The position numbers and the translations under genes were made by a program. From the NCBI GenBank assembly GCA_910577845.1, contig CAJTNA010000003.1, forward strand, positions 62,001 through 126,000: 64,000 nucleotides of DNA, written 5' to 3'. How positions within the stretch are numbered: the stretch's first letter is position 1; every line of letters starts with the position of its first letter. Source of the stretch: an uncultured Christensenella sp. (GTDB taxonomy: Bacteria > Bacillota > Clostridia > Christensenellales > UBA3700). Under the pieces are notes generated by a model. That model made no database searches. It had not been told where the DNA came from and saw nothing but the letters and a program-made list of their open reading frames with translations. Below, piece by piece: positions 29,058 through 37,791 of the stretch.

Positions 29058-30194
29058 TCAAATACTTACTTGTAATTTTGCTAATACTTTTTTAAATAGC
29101 GGTTCGCACTTTCTATAAAAATTCTTAAACGCATTGCAATACTCAATACTAAGTTTTTCCCTCTTACACCCCCCGCCTCGGCAAATTTTAAAACATTCGC
29201 AACTTTTACATTTTTCATTTACTATATAAGATTCTTTTAAAAACTTAATAGCCTTTTCACACATAAAAATTGCACGAAAATCGGTATTATTTATATTTCC
29301 AAGTAACCACTCGTCTGTACAATAAAAATCACACGGATATATATTGCCATTTCCCTCAATTACAAATTGCCTTGAACAAACACCATTCATACCGCATTGG
29401 CTAGCACTGCTACCAGCAAAAAGTCTAACCAAATTATCCATACTACGTATACTTATGTAATTATCATTCAAAAAATCTTTTGCAAACAATTTAAAAAGCT
29501 TAATCAAATAATTTTGATATTGCAACTCTGTCATATAAAGCTCGCTTGTCTCATCACAATTAAACGGCTTTAAGCAAGGTATAAACTGCAAAAATTTATA
29601 TCCTTTTGCCTTGAAATATCTATAAATACTTTCCAGATTATCCGCAAAGTATCCAGTAACTACACTTAATATATTATAATCGACTTTATGCTTTTCCAAT
29701 AACTCAATTCCCTTCTCAATGCTATCAAAAGAGCCACTACCATCTGCCATAACTCTAAATTTATTTGAAACAATATCACCGTCAAGACTAACACCAATTA
29801 AAAAATTATTTTTTTTAAAAAACTCTGCCCACTCATCATCTATAAGTGTTGCATTGGTCTGCAAACTATAATTTATTTTACCACTATAGCCTATACTCAG
29901 TGCCATATCCACAAAATGCTTAAAATATTCCTTGCCCGCAAGCAAAGGTTCACCGCCTTGAAATACAATATATATAGTATCACCATTTGCAAAGTCTGTC
30001 GCTTTTTTTATCAAATTGTCAGCAGTATCAAAACTCATAACACCAAGCTGTCCCTCCTTTCTACTACTTACAACTTGATTATAAAAACAATATTTACACC
30101 GCATATTACATAGCCCTGATGCAGGCTTAACCATTATTGACAATGCTGGCATACCTTTTACCTCACTAAATAAAGTTTTGTAATGTCCAAACAT
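29058..30194 (-). CDS. Radical SAM/SPASM protein of the anaerobic sulfatase-maturating enzyme (anSME) type
   Basis: 378 residues. The radical SAM cluster motif CNMRCKYCF lies near residue 30-38, preceded by SIMVKPASG as in anSME proteins, and FQGGEPLL follows near 85. The C-terminal SPASM-type region holds Cys residues that bind two auxiliary clusters (CGMNGVC, CDFYC, CKSCECFKICRGGGC). anSME oxidises a Cys or Ser of a sulfatase to formylglycine in the cytoplasm before export. No sulfatase lies in this window, so the target must be elsewhere, or the enzyme modifies another peptide. Start: the ATG at 30194 has no clear ribosome site, while an in-frame ATG at 30152 follows GAGG by 8 nt and may be the true start. 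Confidence 0.85.
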   Translation of the reverse strand: MFGHYKTLFSEVKGMPALSIMVKPASGLCNMRCKYCFYNQVVSSRKEGQLGVMSFDTADNLIKKATDFANGDTIYIVFQGGEPLLAGKEYFKHFVDMALSIGYSGKINYSLQTNATLIDDEWAEFFKKNNFLIGVSLDGDIVSNKFRVMADGSGSFDSIEKGIELLEKHKVDYNILSVVTGYFADNLESIYRYFKAKGYKFLQFIPCLKPFNCDETSELYMTELQYQNYLIKLFKLFAKDFLNDNYISIRSMDNLVRLFAGSSASQCGMNGVCSRQFVIEGNGNIYPCDFYCTDEWLLGNINNTDFRAIFMCEKAIKFLKESYIVNEKCKSCECFKICRGGGCKREKLSIEYCNAFKNFYRKCEPLFKKVLAKLQVSI

Positions 30195-30234
30195 TTAAAA
30201 TTTAACTATTTTTTTAAATGTTATATTTTACATA

Positions 30235-30263
30235 ATTATATCACGCATTTGATATTTATTCAA
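30235..30263 (-). promoter_or_regulatory. Promoter of the radical SAM gene
   Basis: Minus strand TTGAAT (30258-30263), 17 bp, TATAAT (30235-30240). Predicted start near 30228. Confidence 0.75.
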
Positions 30264-30334
30264 TAGTTTATCTTGTAATTTTTGTAAAATATTACGAAAA
30301 TCGGCACTAAAATAGAATTTTTTATAAAACGCTA

Positions 30335-30363
30335 TTGCCAATTTGCTTTAAATGTGATATAAT
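30335..30363 (+). promoter_or_regulatory. Promoter of the MmcQ/YjbR gene
   Basis: TTGCCA (30335-30340), 17 bp, TATAAT (30358-30363). Predicted start near 30370. It diverges from the radical SAM promoter; one copy of the 15-bp motif (30295-30309) lies between the two. Confidence 0.8.
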
Positions 30364-30409
30364 GTTTAACGTAATCAATGTATTTAATTTGTGTACAAAA
30401 GGATAAGCT

Positions 30410-31090
30410 ATGAATAAAATTATACAAGAAACTTTTGAGCAATATAAAATAAATAATGCTAAGCTAATTAGTTATGGTTTTGTACTACAAAATAATATCT
30501 ATACATACAAAACTCTTATAGTAAACAATCAAATGCTACTGACTATTTCAGTTGATGTAAAAGGCAATATTGACACACAAGTATTTGATTTAGAAAGTGA
30601 GGAAGTGTACACATTATTTTTAGCGGAAGGTGCAAGTGGAGTTTTTGTCGGTGAAGTAAAAAATGCTTATCAAAAAGTATTAATTGATATAAGAGAAAAA
30701 TGCTTTGATAAAACAAATTTTACAAGTAAATATGCTCTACAAATAATTGATTACATTTATAACAAATTTGGTGACAAGCCAGAATTTTTATGGTCAAAAA
30801 CACCTCGCAATGCAGTTTTTAGAAGATATGATAATAAAAAATGGTATTCTGCTATACTTACAACCAAAGCAAAGTCTATTGGGATTAATTCAGAAAACAT
30901 TGTTGAACTTATCGACTTGAGAGTGCCACTAAATTTACCAAGCCAAATTATAGATTACAAAAACTTTTTCCCAGCATATCATATGAATAAAAATAATTGG
31001 ATAACTATCAATCTTAGTGATTGCGATTTTCCTATTGAAAATATATTCACTTTTATAGGTGTAAGCCACGATATAGCTGGTAAAAAATAA
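30410..31090 (+). CDS. MmcQ/YjbR-family protein
   Basis: 226 residues. The C-terminal half (about 110-220) matches the MmcQ/YjbR fold: KFGDKPEFLWSKTPRNAVFR at about 123-142, then NKKWYSAIL and the closing FFPAYHMNKNNWITINL. The family has a CyaY-like fold and is often described as DNA-binding, but its function is unclear. The N-terminal 100 residues form an additional domain seen in longer family members. AAGGA precedes the ATG. It has its own promoter and is 91 bp upstream of the DUF1538 gene, which has a separate promoter, so it is probably transcribed alone or with weak read-through. Confidence 0.8.
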   Translation: MNKIIQETFEQYKINNAKLISYGFVLQNNIYTYKTLIVNNQMLLTISVDVKGNIDTQVFDLESEEVYTLFLAEGASGVFVGEVKNAYQKVLIDIREKCFDKTNFTSKYALQIIDYIYNKFGDKPEFLWSKTPRNAVFRRYDNKKWYSAILTTKAKSIGINSENIVELIDLRVPLNLPSQIIDYKNFFPAYHMNKNNWITINLSDCDFPIENIFTFIGVSHDIAGKK

Positions 31091-31121
31091 TAAAAAGATA
31101 AAAATCATACTAAAAAAACAT

Positions 31122-31150
31122 TTGTAAAATGATACATTTTATGATAAAAT
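31122..31150 (+). promoter_or_regulatory. Promoter of the DUF1538-PII operon
   Basis: TTGTAA (31122-31127), 17 bp, TAAAAT (31145-31150). Predicted start near 31157, 25 nt before the ATG. Confidence 0.7.
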
Positions 31151-31181
31151 AACTTATATACTAAAGAATAAGGAGCAACAA

Positions 31182-32708
31182 ATGTTAAAAGCATTATTAC
31201 TAAAATTAAAAGAAGCATTAATTTCTGTATTGCCTATTGCAGTTATAGTGCTTATAATATCTTTCACACCGCTTGTCAGTCTGTCAACTACCGAAATAGT
31301 TGCTTTTGCTGTTTCTGCGGTATTTTTAATTTTAGGAATTGGTCTTTTTAATTTAGGTTCAGACTTAGCAATGACACCAATGGGTGAACATATGGGTGCG
31401 GGACTTATCAAGTCAAAAAAATTGTTCGTTTTGATAATGGTCAGTTTTATTATGGGTGTACTTATTACCATTGCAGAGCCTGACTTATCTGTACTTGCGG
31501 AACAAGTTAGCACAGTAATTTTTCCTACAATATTGATAATGACTGTGGGCTTAGGCGTAGGACTTTTCCTTGTTGTAGCACTGCTTAAAATATTATTCAA
31601 GAAAAACTTATCAATGATTTTAATGTTTTTCTATATGCTACTATTTGCGTTATGTGCGATTCTAATTGAGTGTGGCAAAGCAGATTTCCTTGCCTTGTCT
31701 TTTGACTCAGGTGGTGTAACAACAGGACCAATCACTGTTCCATTTATAATGGCACTAGGTTTTGGTATTGCAAACACGGTTGGTGGTAGAAATGCAAACG
31801 AAAACAGCTTTGGTTTAATTGCTCTATGCTCTATTGGTCCTATGATAGCTCTTATAATACTTGCATTATTTTCTAATGGTCAAATGGTTTACGAACTTGC
31901 TGACTATTCTGTGGAAGCTAGTTTGTCTAGTTTTGGCAAAATACTTTTAAGCCATTCACTTGACACTTTAAAGGCTTTAAGTTTAATTGTCGTTTTCTTT
32001 TTAATATTGCAATTTACAATACTAAAATTACCTACAAAAAAATTATTGCAAATAGGTATTGGCATTATATACACTTTCTTCGGACTTACAATTTTCTTTG
32101 TAGCCGTATCTGTAGGTTTTATGCCAGTAGGCTTTAAGATAGGTGAACAACTTGCCAAATTCAACCCTGCCGTTCTTGTTATTGCTGGTATAGTATTAGG
32201 TATGGTGGTTGTACTTGCCGAGCCAGCAGTTCACGTGCTTAACAAACAAGTTGAAGAAGTTACTGGTGGCGGTGTCAAAAAAATTGAGATGTTAATTGCT
32301 TTATCTGTTGCTGTTGGTATCTCAATCGGTCTAGCACTTATACGAATGATATTCAAATTCTCTATACTTTACTACTTGATACCAGGTTATTGCATCTCAC
32401 TAGGTCTAGCATTTTTCGTGCCAAGAATTTATACAGCAATTGCTTTTGACTCTGGTGGAGTTGCCAGCGGTCCACTAACCTCAAGTTTCATATTGCCACT
32501 TGCAATTGGTGCTTGTGTAGCAATAAGTGGTAATCCTCAAAGCGTTCTTACAGATGCTTTTGGTGTAGTTGCAATGGTTGCAATGACACCACTTATCACA
32601 ATACAAACCTTAGGTTTTAAAGCTATTATGTCTGCTAAAGTTCGCAATAAAATAGCTATGAAACGTATTCTGTCAGCAGATGACGAGCAAATTATATACT
32701 TTGATTAG
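31182..32708 (+). CDS. DUF1538 integral membrane protein, putative transporter
   Basis: 508 residues with about 12 to 14 hydrophobic segments. The sequence is an internal duplication: A-E-P followed by VLxxQV occurs near residues 98 and 346, and FDSGGV(T/A)(T/S)GP(I/L)T occurs near 174 and 422, so both halves carry the same pair of motifs about 248 residues apart. An inverted or tandem two-fold repeat with conserved Asp, Ser and Gly in a membrane segment is typical of secondary transporters, but no substrate is known for DUF1538. It is the first gene of a three-gene operon with two PII-like proteins (11 bp gap to the first), which suggests control by a nucleotide or metabolite-sensing PII partner. 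AAGGAG precedes the ATG. Confidence 0.88.
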   Translation: MLKALLLKLKEALISVLPIAVIVLIISFTPLVSLSTTEIVAFAVSAVFLILGIGLFNLGSDLAMTPMGEHMGAGLIKSKKLFVLIMVSFIMGVLITIAEPDLSVLAEQVSTVIFPTILIMTVGLGVGLFLVVALLKILFKKNLSMILMFFYMLLFALCAILIECGKADFLALSFDSGGVTTGPITVPFIMALGFGIANTVGGRNANENSFGLIALCSIGPMIALIILALFSNGQMVYELADYSVEASLSSFGKILLSHSLDTLKALSLIVVFFLILQFTILKLPTKKLLQIGIGIIYTFFGLTIFFVAVSVGFMPVGFKIGEQLAKFNPAVLVIAGIVLGMVVVLAEPAVHVLNKQVEEVTGGGVKKIEMLIALSVAVGISIGLALIRMIFKFSILYYLIPGYCISLGLAFFVPRIYTAIAFDSGGVASGPLTSSFILPLAIGACVAISGNPQSVLTDAFGVVAMVAMTPLITIQTLGFKAIMSAKVRNKIAMKRILSADDEQIIYFD

Positions 32709-32719
32709 GGGGTAGAATT

Positions 32720-33256
32720 ATGCCAAATAGATTTACAAACAAATCACAAAAAGAAAAGCCACAAGATGAAAGCAACAATTCCACTGCCAATATCAAAAGG
32801 AAAGAAAAAGTTAGCAAAGTTAGTAGTAATGCAAAAGTAAAACTTCCACAAAAAACAAAATCAACTGCAAAAAATAAAAATAATCAAAACAAAGTTTCAT
32901 CTAACAAACTTAAATTACTTTTTACTATTGTTGCTCGTAATAAAGCGGAATATTATCTTGATTTAATTCAATCATTTGATGTTAATATGCAAGTTGCAAT
33001 TCTTGCAAGTGGTATGGCACCAAAAAGTATGCTTGAATTACTTGGTCTTGCAAACAATGAAAAAGTAGTAATTGTAAGTGTTATACAAGAAAGTAAAATA
33101 TCTGATGCATTGGTCGCAATTGAGGAAAAATTCAACACAATAAAAGACGGAAAAGGTATTGCATTCACAATTCCACTTACAAGCGTAATTGGCACATTAA
33201 TATACGGCTTTTTAAGCAACAATAAAATGGCAGTCAAGGAGGAAAAAACAAAATGA
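32720..33256 (+). CDS. PII-like protein with a Lys/Asn/Ser-rich N-terminal tail
   Basis: 178 residues. Residues 1-63 are a low-complexity basic tail. Residues 64-165 look like a PII-superfamily domain: a beta strand (LKLLFTIVAR), helix (AEYYLDLIQSF), strand (NMQVAILASG), helix and a closing GKGIAFTIPLTSVIG that resembles the end of PII proteins. The canonical GlnB residues (T-loop Tyr51 and the basic ATP ligands near Lys90, Arg101 and Arg103) are not evident. The start follows GGGGGT. It lies between the DUF1538 gene (11 bp) and a second PII-like gene (ATGA overlap). A regulatory role on the DUF1538 protein is inferred from context. Confidence 0.75.
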   Translation: MPNRFTNKSQKEKPQDESNNSTANIKRKEKVSKVSSNAKVKLPQKTKSTAKNKNNQNKVSSNKLKLLFTIVARNKAEYYLDLIQSFDVNMQVAILASGMAPKSMLELLGLANNEKVVIVSVIQESKISDALVAIEEKFNTIKDGKGIAFTIPLTSVIGTLIYGFLSNNKMAVKEEKTK

Positions 33257-33711
33257 ACAAAACAAAATATGAGTTAGTTTTATGTATAGTCAACGCAGGC
33301 TTTTCCGAAATTGTAATGGATGCTGCCAAGGAAGTTGGAGCTCGTGGTGGTACAGTTATTCACGCACGAGGCACTGCGAACAGAGAGGCGGAACAATTTT
33401 TTAACATAACAATTCAACCAGATAAAGATGTCGTTATGATTTTAGTCACTGCTGATATAAAAGATGCTGTATTACACGCATTATACCAAGGTGCAGGTTT
33501 AAAAACAGCTGGACAAGGTATTGCCTTTTCTCTACCAGTTGATGATGTGGTAGGTTTATCAAGTTCAACAACTCAAACAGCAAAAGATAGTAAAAACACA
33601 AAAGAAAATAAGGATTCTAAAGCAGATATTGACAATAAAAATGATAACACAAGTGCAGACAAAACTATTTCTAACCAAGAGGAACAGATTACAGTTGATA
33701 ACAAATCTTAA
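33253..33711 (+). CDS. PII-family regulatory protein with a hydrophilic C-terminal tail
   Basis: 152 residues. Residues 5-102 show the PII fold order: strand YELVLCIVN, helix FSEIVMDAAKEVGA, strand GGTVIHARG, a short T-loop region (residues 40-55), strand VVMILVTA, helix, and GQGIAFSLPVDDVVG. It matches the P-II-like proteins often found next to DUF1538 rather than GlnB/GlnK, since Tyr51 and the GDGK motif are not kept. Residues 104-152 are a polar tail rich in Lys, Asp, Asn and Thr. AAGGAGG lies about 11 bases before the ATG, and the start overlaps the stop of the first PII-like gene by four bases. The two proteins may form a hetero-oligomer; this is inference. Confidence 0.85.
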   Translation: MNKTKYELVLCIVNAGFSEIVMDAAKEVGARGGTVIHARGTANREAEQFFNITIQPDKDVVMILVTADIKDAVLHALYQGAGLKTAGQGIAFSLPVDDVVGLSSSTTQTAKDSKNTKENKDSKADIDNKNDNTSADKTISNQEEQITVDNKS

Positions 33712-33875
33712 TTTTGGAGTTATGTAACCTAATATTTTAAAAGTTATTTTAATATTATAACTTTAACTATCTATAGAAACACAAGGTTATTAATTTGAAA
33801 GTTAACGACTACTATTAAATTATTCACAAAGCTAGTTTCTTGCAATAAAATACTAACATTTTTAATTTAAATTTC

Positions 33876-33903
33876 AAAAATGCCACACAATTGTGGCATT
33901 TTT
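33876..33903 (+). terminator. Terminator of the DUF1538-PII operon
   Basis: A 12-bp perfect stem (33876-33887 with 33892-33903), a 4-nt loop and a T run. The 165 bp before it are AT-rich with nothing seen. Confidence 0.92.
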
Positions 33904-34042
33904 TATTTTACATATGCAACTTATAATTTTTATTATAAATCTACTTCACTTATATCTCTATGTGCAACAATTTTTAATTAACCAAGACATACATTTATCA
34001 AAATAATTTAAATCATTCATTAAGTTAGTTATTTAGATTTAA

Positions 34043-34075
34043 AATAGCTACTGATTATACTAACCAATAGCTATT
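34043..34075 (-). terminator. Terminator of the Sel1-repeat genes
   Basis: Minus-strand stem of 15 bp with two G-U pairs (34061-34075 with 34043-34057) and a 3-nt loop, followed by TTTAAAT. It lies 14 bp after the stop at 34089. Confidence 0.8.
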
Positions 34076-34088
34076 TATTACTATTCTA

Positions 34089-35666
34089 TTATTTATTTTT
34101 CATAAATTTTTTCATCTTATTACTATTAAGCATAGATTGAGAGAATTCATCACCATTTTTAACTGCAAGCTTATACCATTTAATTGCTTCTCCTAAATCT
34201 TTCTTAACACCTTTGCCATATTCATACATATAAGCAAGTGATACCATACAATCAATACTGCCCAATTCTGCACCTTTTATATACCATTCAACTGCTTTAT
34301 TTGTATCTTTTTTAATTCCAGTGCCATGCCTATAACAGCAACCTACATTGTAAATAGCCATTGTATTATTATACTCTGCAGACTTCAAATACCATTTTAA
34401 AGCTTCAGCTTTATCTTTTTTAGTTCCAATAGCATTTGCATAGCAATATCCTAAATCAGTATAAGCTTGAGCATTACCTTGATTGGCTGATAATTGCAAC
34501 CATTTAAAAGCTTCCACTCCATTAATTTTAACACCATTACCAACCATATATGCCCAACCTAAATGTAGTTGTGCTCTATCATCACCTTGTTCAGCAGATT
34601 TTTTATGCCAATAGAAAGCTTTTTCAACATCTTGTAAAACTCCATTTCCTTCTTCATAGCAAATAGCAAGATTATATTGTGCACGCATATCCCCGTGCTT
34701 CGCTCCACGCATAAACCATTTAACAGCCTCACAAATATCTTTCTTAACAACTTTTCCTACTACAAAGCACCAACCATACATATTTTCAGCTGGCGGAAAT
34801 TCGCATTCAGCTGCTTGTTTATAGTATTCAACTGCTTTTTCATAATCTTTTGGTAAATTAATTCCATTATCATAATAAAAACCAAGTTGGTACATTGCTT
34901 GAGCTTCACCACCATCTGCCGATTTTTGATATAATTCAATGGCTTTTTCAATATTTTTGTCTACTCCATCACCATTCTCATAGCATTCACCAAGCTTGAA
35001 TACAGCAGAATAGTCCCCATTTTCAGCGGCTTTTTCAAAAAATTCTATTGCTTTCGCAAGATTTTTCTCACCTATTCCATATAAATAACACTCACCAAGT
35101 TGATACATTGCAGATACAAAATTTTGTTCAACAGCCTTTGTAAACCAAAATAATGCTTTATTACCTGCAAGTGGCAAATGAGGATTCATTCTATAATAAA
35201 ATGCCAATCTATATTGAGCATTTACACAATTATGTTCTGCAGATTTTTGAGTCCACTCAAACGATAACTTGTGATTAATTTCTGTTCCAAATCCAAATTC
35301 ATAACAATATGCTAAATAATATTGAGCATTTGCATTACCTTTTTCGGCTGACTTTTTAAAATACTCAAAGGCTAAATCATTATTAACCTCATTAGTCCAC
35401 CCCTCAAGATAACACAATCCTAAACAATACTCAGCGTGGTCACTACCATATTTTACAGCAATTTCCCAAAGTTTTTTTGCTTTATTAAAATCATTTGTTT
35501 CAACTGCATTTGTCGCCAAACTCAAAAGTTCAAAAGTGCTAAGTCTCTCATATCCTTTTAGTTGAATATCCTCTTTGCAATCTTCACACTCATTGCAAAT
35601 ATTATTTTCTTCTGCCTTGTATGTATATTTAATTATTCCATCATCTTCATTAAAATTATTTTCCAT
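34089..35666 (-). CDS. Sel1-repeat (SLR/TPR-like) protein A
   Basis: 525 residues from the ATG at 35666, chosen because AGAGGAAAT directly precedes it; a longer in-frame start at 35714 lacks a site. After an acidic N-terminus with four closely spaced Cys residues (CNECEDC near 24-30 and others), about twelve Sel1-like repeats of 36 residues fill the rest, each of the form A-x-x-x-L-G-x-C-Y-x-x-G-x-G-(V/T)-x-x-(D/N)-x-x-K-A. Sel1 repeats are helical pairs that form a solenoid and bind partner proteins. No signal peptide or membrane segment is present, so it is cytoplasmic. It lies 104 bp downstream of a paralogue on the same strand. Partner and role are unknown. Confidence 0.88.
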   Translation of the reverse strand: MENNFNEDDGIIKYTYKAEENNICNECEDCKEDIQLKGYERLSTFELLSLATNAVETNDFNKAKKLWEIAVKYGSDHAEYCLGLCYLEGWTNEVNNDLAFEYFKKSAEKGNANAQYYLAYCYEFGFGTEINHKLSFEWTQKSAEHNCVNAQYRLAFYYRMNPHLPLAGNKALFWFTKAVEQNFVSAMYQLGECYLYGIGEKNLAKAIEFFEKAAENGDYSAVFKLGECYENGDGVDKNIEKAIELYQKSADGGEAQAMYQLGFYYDNGINLPKDYEKAVEYYKQAAECEFPPAENMYGWCFVVGKVVKKDICEAVKWFMRGAKHGDMRAQYNLAICYEEGNGVLQDVEKAFYWHKKSAEQGDDRAQLHLGWAYMVGNGVKINGVEAFKWLQLSANQGNAQAYTDLGYCYANAIGTKKDKAEALKWYLKSAEYNNTMAIYNVGCCYRHGTGIKKDTNKAVEWYIKGAELGSIDCMVSLAYMYEYGKGVKKDLGEAIKWYKLAVKNGDEFSQSMLNSNKMKKFMKNK

Positions 35667-35770
35667 ATTTCCTCTTTTATTTTTATAATAATTAAATAAA
35701 GATAAATCGCTCAATTTTTTACTAAATTTAATTAATTTAATTTTGTCAATTACTATTTATTTTTACAAAA

Positions 35771-37180
35771 CTAACGAAGTTTTTTCAATGCTTTTTTTGC
35801 ATCTCTATGTCCTTGTTCAGCTGCCCTTAAAAGCCAATCTTTAGCCTCATCGTAATCCACTTCTACGCCTAACCCATCCATATAGCACAATCCTAAAGAG
35901 TATTGTGCCTCCATATCACCTTGTAAAGCTGACTGCATAAACCAATAATATGCTGCTTTTAGGTTCTCTTCAACGCCAATGCCGTTCATAAAGAAAATTC
36001 CAATTTTACATTGTGCATCTGCATCACCGCCTTGTGCTGATTGATAAAACCAATATGCGGCTTCTTCATCATTCTTTTCCACACCTAAACCTTTATATAA
36101 ATGTTGAGCTAGATTATATTGTGCTTCTGGTTGACCATTATCCGCTGCCATACGATAATATTCAATTGCACGCTCATTATCAACTTTAACACCTTTACCA
36201 AATGCATATACATTTCCTAAGTTATACATTGCGTGTACACTACCAAGTTCAACAGCTTTTTCATACAAACTTATAGCAGTGTTCATATTGCGTTTTACAC
36301 CTTTGCCTTGCTCATAACAACACCCTAAATTACAAAATGCTTGAAAATAGTTATTTCTTGCGGAAAGCTGATACCAACTTATCGCCTCTGCCAAGTTAAC
36401 TGCTACACCAGTACCATATTCATAACAATATCCAACATAACATTGTGCTTTAGCATTATTTTTTTGTGCTGCTGCTTTATACCACTTAAAAGCTTCTATA
36501 TCGTTTTTTTCTATATACTCACCATTTTCATAACATTCACCTAAATAAAGCATTGCATCTGTTAGCCCTTGTTCAGCTGACATTCTGTAATAATTAATGG
36601 CTTTCTTTTTATCTTCATCAACGCCTAAACCTTTAAAATAAGCCATTCCTACATACATTTGACCAGTTGCATCATTTAAATCTGCTGATTTCTTAAACCA
36701 TTCAAAAGATAATTTATAGTTTTTATTATCAATATATTCCTCATTATCGTCAGTGTTTTCATCAGTTAAATCATTAGTTTCACTGTCATCAATAGTATAT
36801 TTACCTTGTTTAAAAAGCAATCCCATATTGTTCATTGCTTGAGTACAATTTTGTTCAGCTGACTTTTCAAACCACTCTACCGCTTTCTCAATATTTTTTT
36901 CCACGCCAATTCCGTGCAAAAAACATAAACCAGCAAAACATTGTGCATTAGCATCGCCCAATTCTGCGGATTTAATAAAATATTCACTCGCAATAATTCC
37001 TCTTTTTTCAGCATCTTTCTCATCAACACCCAAGTTATAGTTATAACAAATTCCAAGCATATACAACGCATTGCTGTCATTTTGCAAAGCAGCTTGTTTC
37101 CATAATTCCACCGCTTCAGGATAATTTTTGTTTGCATACAATTGATTTGCCTTTTCGCAAATTTCTTTAACATTCTCCAT
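35771..37180 (-). CDS. Sel1-repeat (SLR/TPR-like) protein B
   Basis: 469 residues, about eleven Sel1-like repeats from residue 35 to the end (for example AQCFAGLCFLHGIGVEKN and AQYSLGLCYMDGLGVEVD). One repeat near residues 125-155 is interrupted by a strongly acidic insert rich in Asp, Glu, Asn and Thr, which is unusual for an otherwise regular solenoid. No signal peptide is seen. AAGGTG precedes the ATG by six bases. Together with protein A, it probably forms a two-gene unit; the two proteins are paralogues but not close copies. Function unknown; a scaffold for a protein complex is the family expectation. Confidence 0.88.
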   Translation of the reverse strand: MENVKEICEKANQLYANKNYPEAVELWKQAALQNDSNALYMLGICYNYNLGVDEKDAEKRGIIASEYFIKSAELGDANAQCFAGLCFLHGIGVEKNIEKAVEWFEKSAEQNCTQAMNNMGLLFKQGKYTIDDSETNDLTDENTDDNEEYIDNKNYKLSFEWFKKSADLNDATGQMYVGMAYFKGLGVDEDKKKAINYYRMSAEQGLTDAMLYLGECYENGEYIEKNDIEAFKWYKAAAQKNNAKAQCYVGYCYEYGTGVAVNLAEAISWYQLSARNNYFQAFCNLGCCYEQGKGVKRNMNTAISLYEKAVELGSVHAMYNLGNVYAFGKGVKVDNERAIEYYRMAADNGQPEAQYNLAQHLYKGLGVEKNDEEAAYWFYQSAQGGDADAQCKIGIFFMNGIGVEENLKAAYYWFMQSALQGDMEAQYSLGLCYMDGLGVEVDYDEAKDWLLRAAEQGHRDAKKALKKLR

Positions 37181-37697
37181 ATCACACCTTCTTAAAAGTA
37201 TTTAATTCTATATAAAATCATTTGATTCCATACTTATTCACGACAATAAATTAAACAACATATTAATAGTTTCAATTATTTTATAATTTTATTATTAGAC
37301 ATATATTTATAATTAGACATAATTAACTATAGCCCAATCGTATATAATATAGTCACCAGAACATAAGCATAATTATTTGTGACAACTTTCATTAACATAA
37401 TACCACTAGTTTTAAAAAAAATCAAGTATTTACAAAAAATAAAAACTACACTTTAAAAAAATGCAATCCACTTAAAGCTACAAACATAAACAAAATTAAT
37501 AACCAACTATTTCACTAGCTACTCCACCACAAAAATGTATATAACTCCCAATTTTCCTAAAGATAACTATCAATTAATTTGAAGCAAGTAAATATATACC
37601 ATTATTACTCTATAATTATACCATAAATTGACAAAATTTGTAATAGGCTTTTACGCTTTTGAATATTAATAAGTAATGTTATAAAATTATCTTTAAT
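37181..37697. other. AT-rich divergent intergenic region
   Basis: About 520 bp between the Sel1 genes and the recombinase promoter. It contains a short direct repeat of ATAATTAGACATA-like sequence near 37297-37325. No gene or strong hairpin is seen here. Confidence 0.5.
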
Positions 37698-37726
37698 TTG
37701 CCATAGCATTTAATTTATGATATAAT
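37698..37726 (+). promoter_or_regulatory. Promoter of the tyrosine recombinase gene
   Basis: TTGCCA (37698-37703), 17 bp, TATAAT (37721-37726). Predicted start near 37733, inside the left arm of the following hairpin. Confidence 0.75.
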
Positions 37727-37728
37727 AT

Positions 37729-37763
37729 AAAACAAGGTGAGATAATCTTTCTCACCTTGTTTT
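37729..37763 (+). promoter_or_regulatory. Hairpin at the extreme 5' end of the recombinase mRNA
   Basis: A perfect 14-bp stem (37729-37742 with 37750-37763) and a 7-nt loop, starting within a few bases of the predicted transcription start. It lies between two divergent genes, so it is not a terminator for either. It could stabilise the mRNA, act as an attenuator, or be an operator. Confidence 0.7.
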
Positions 37764-37791
37764 ATACAATTTTAACTCAAAGGAGCTACAT

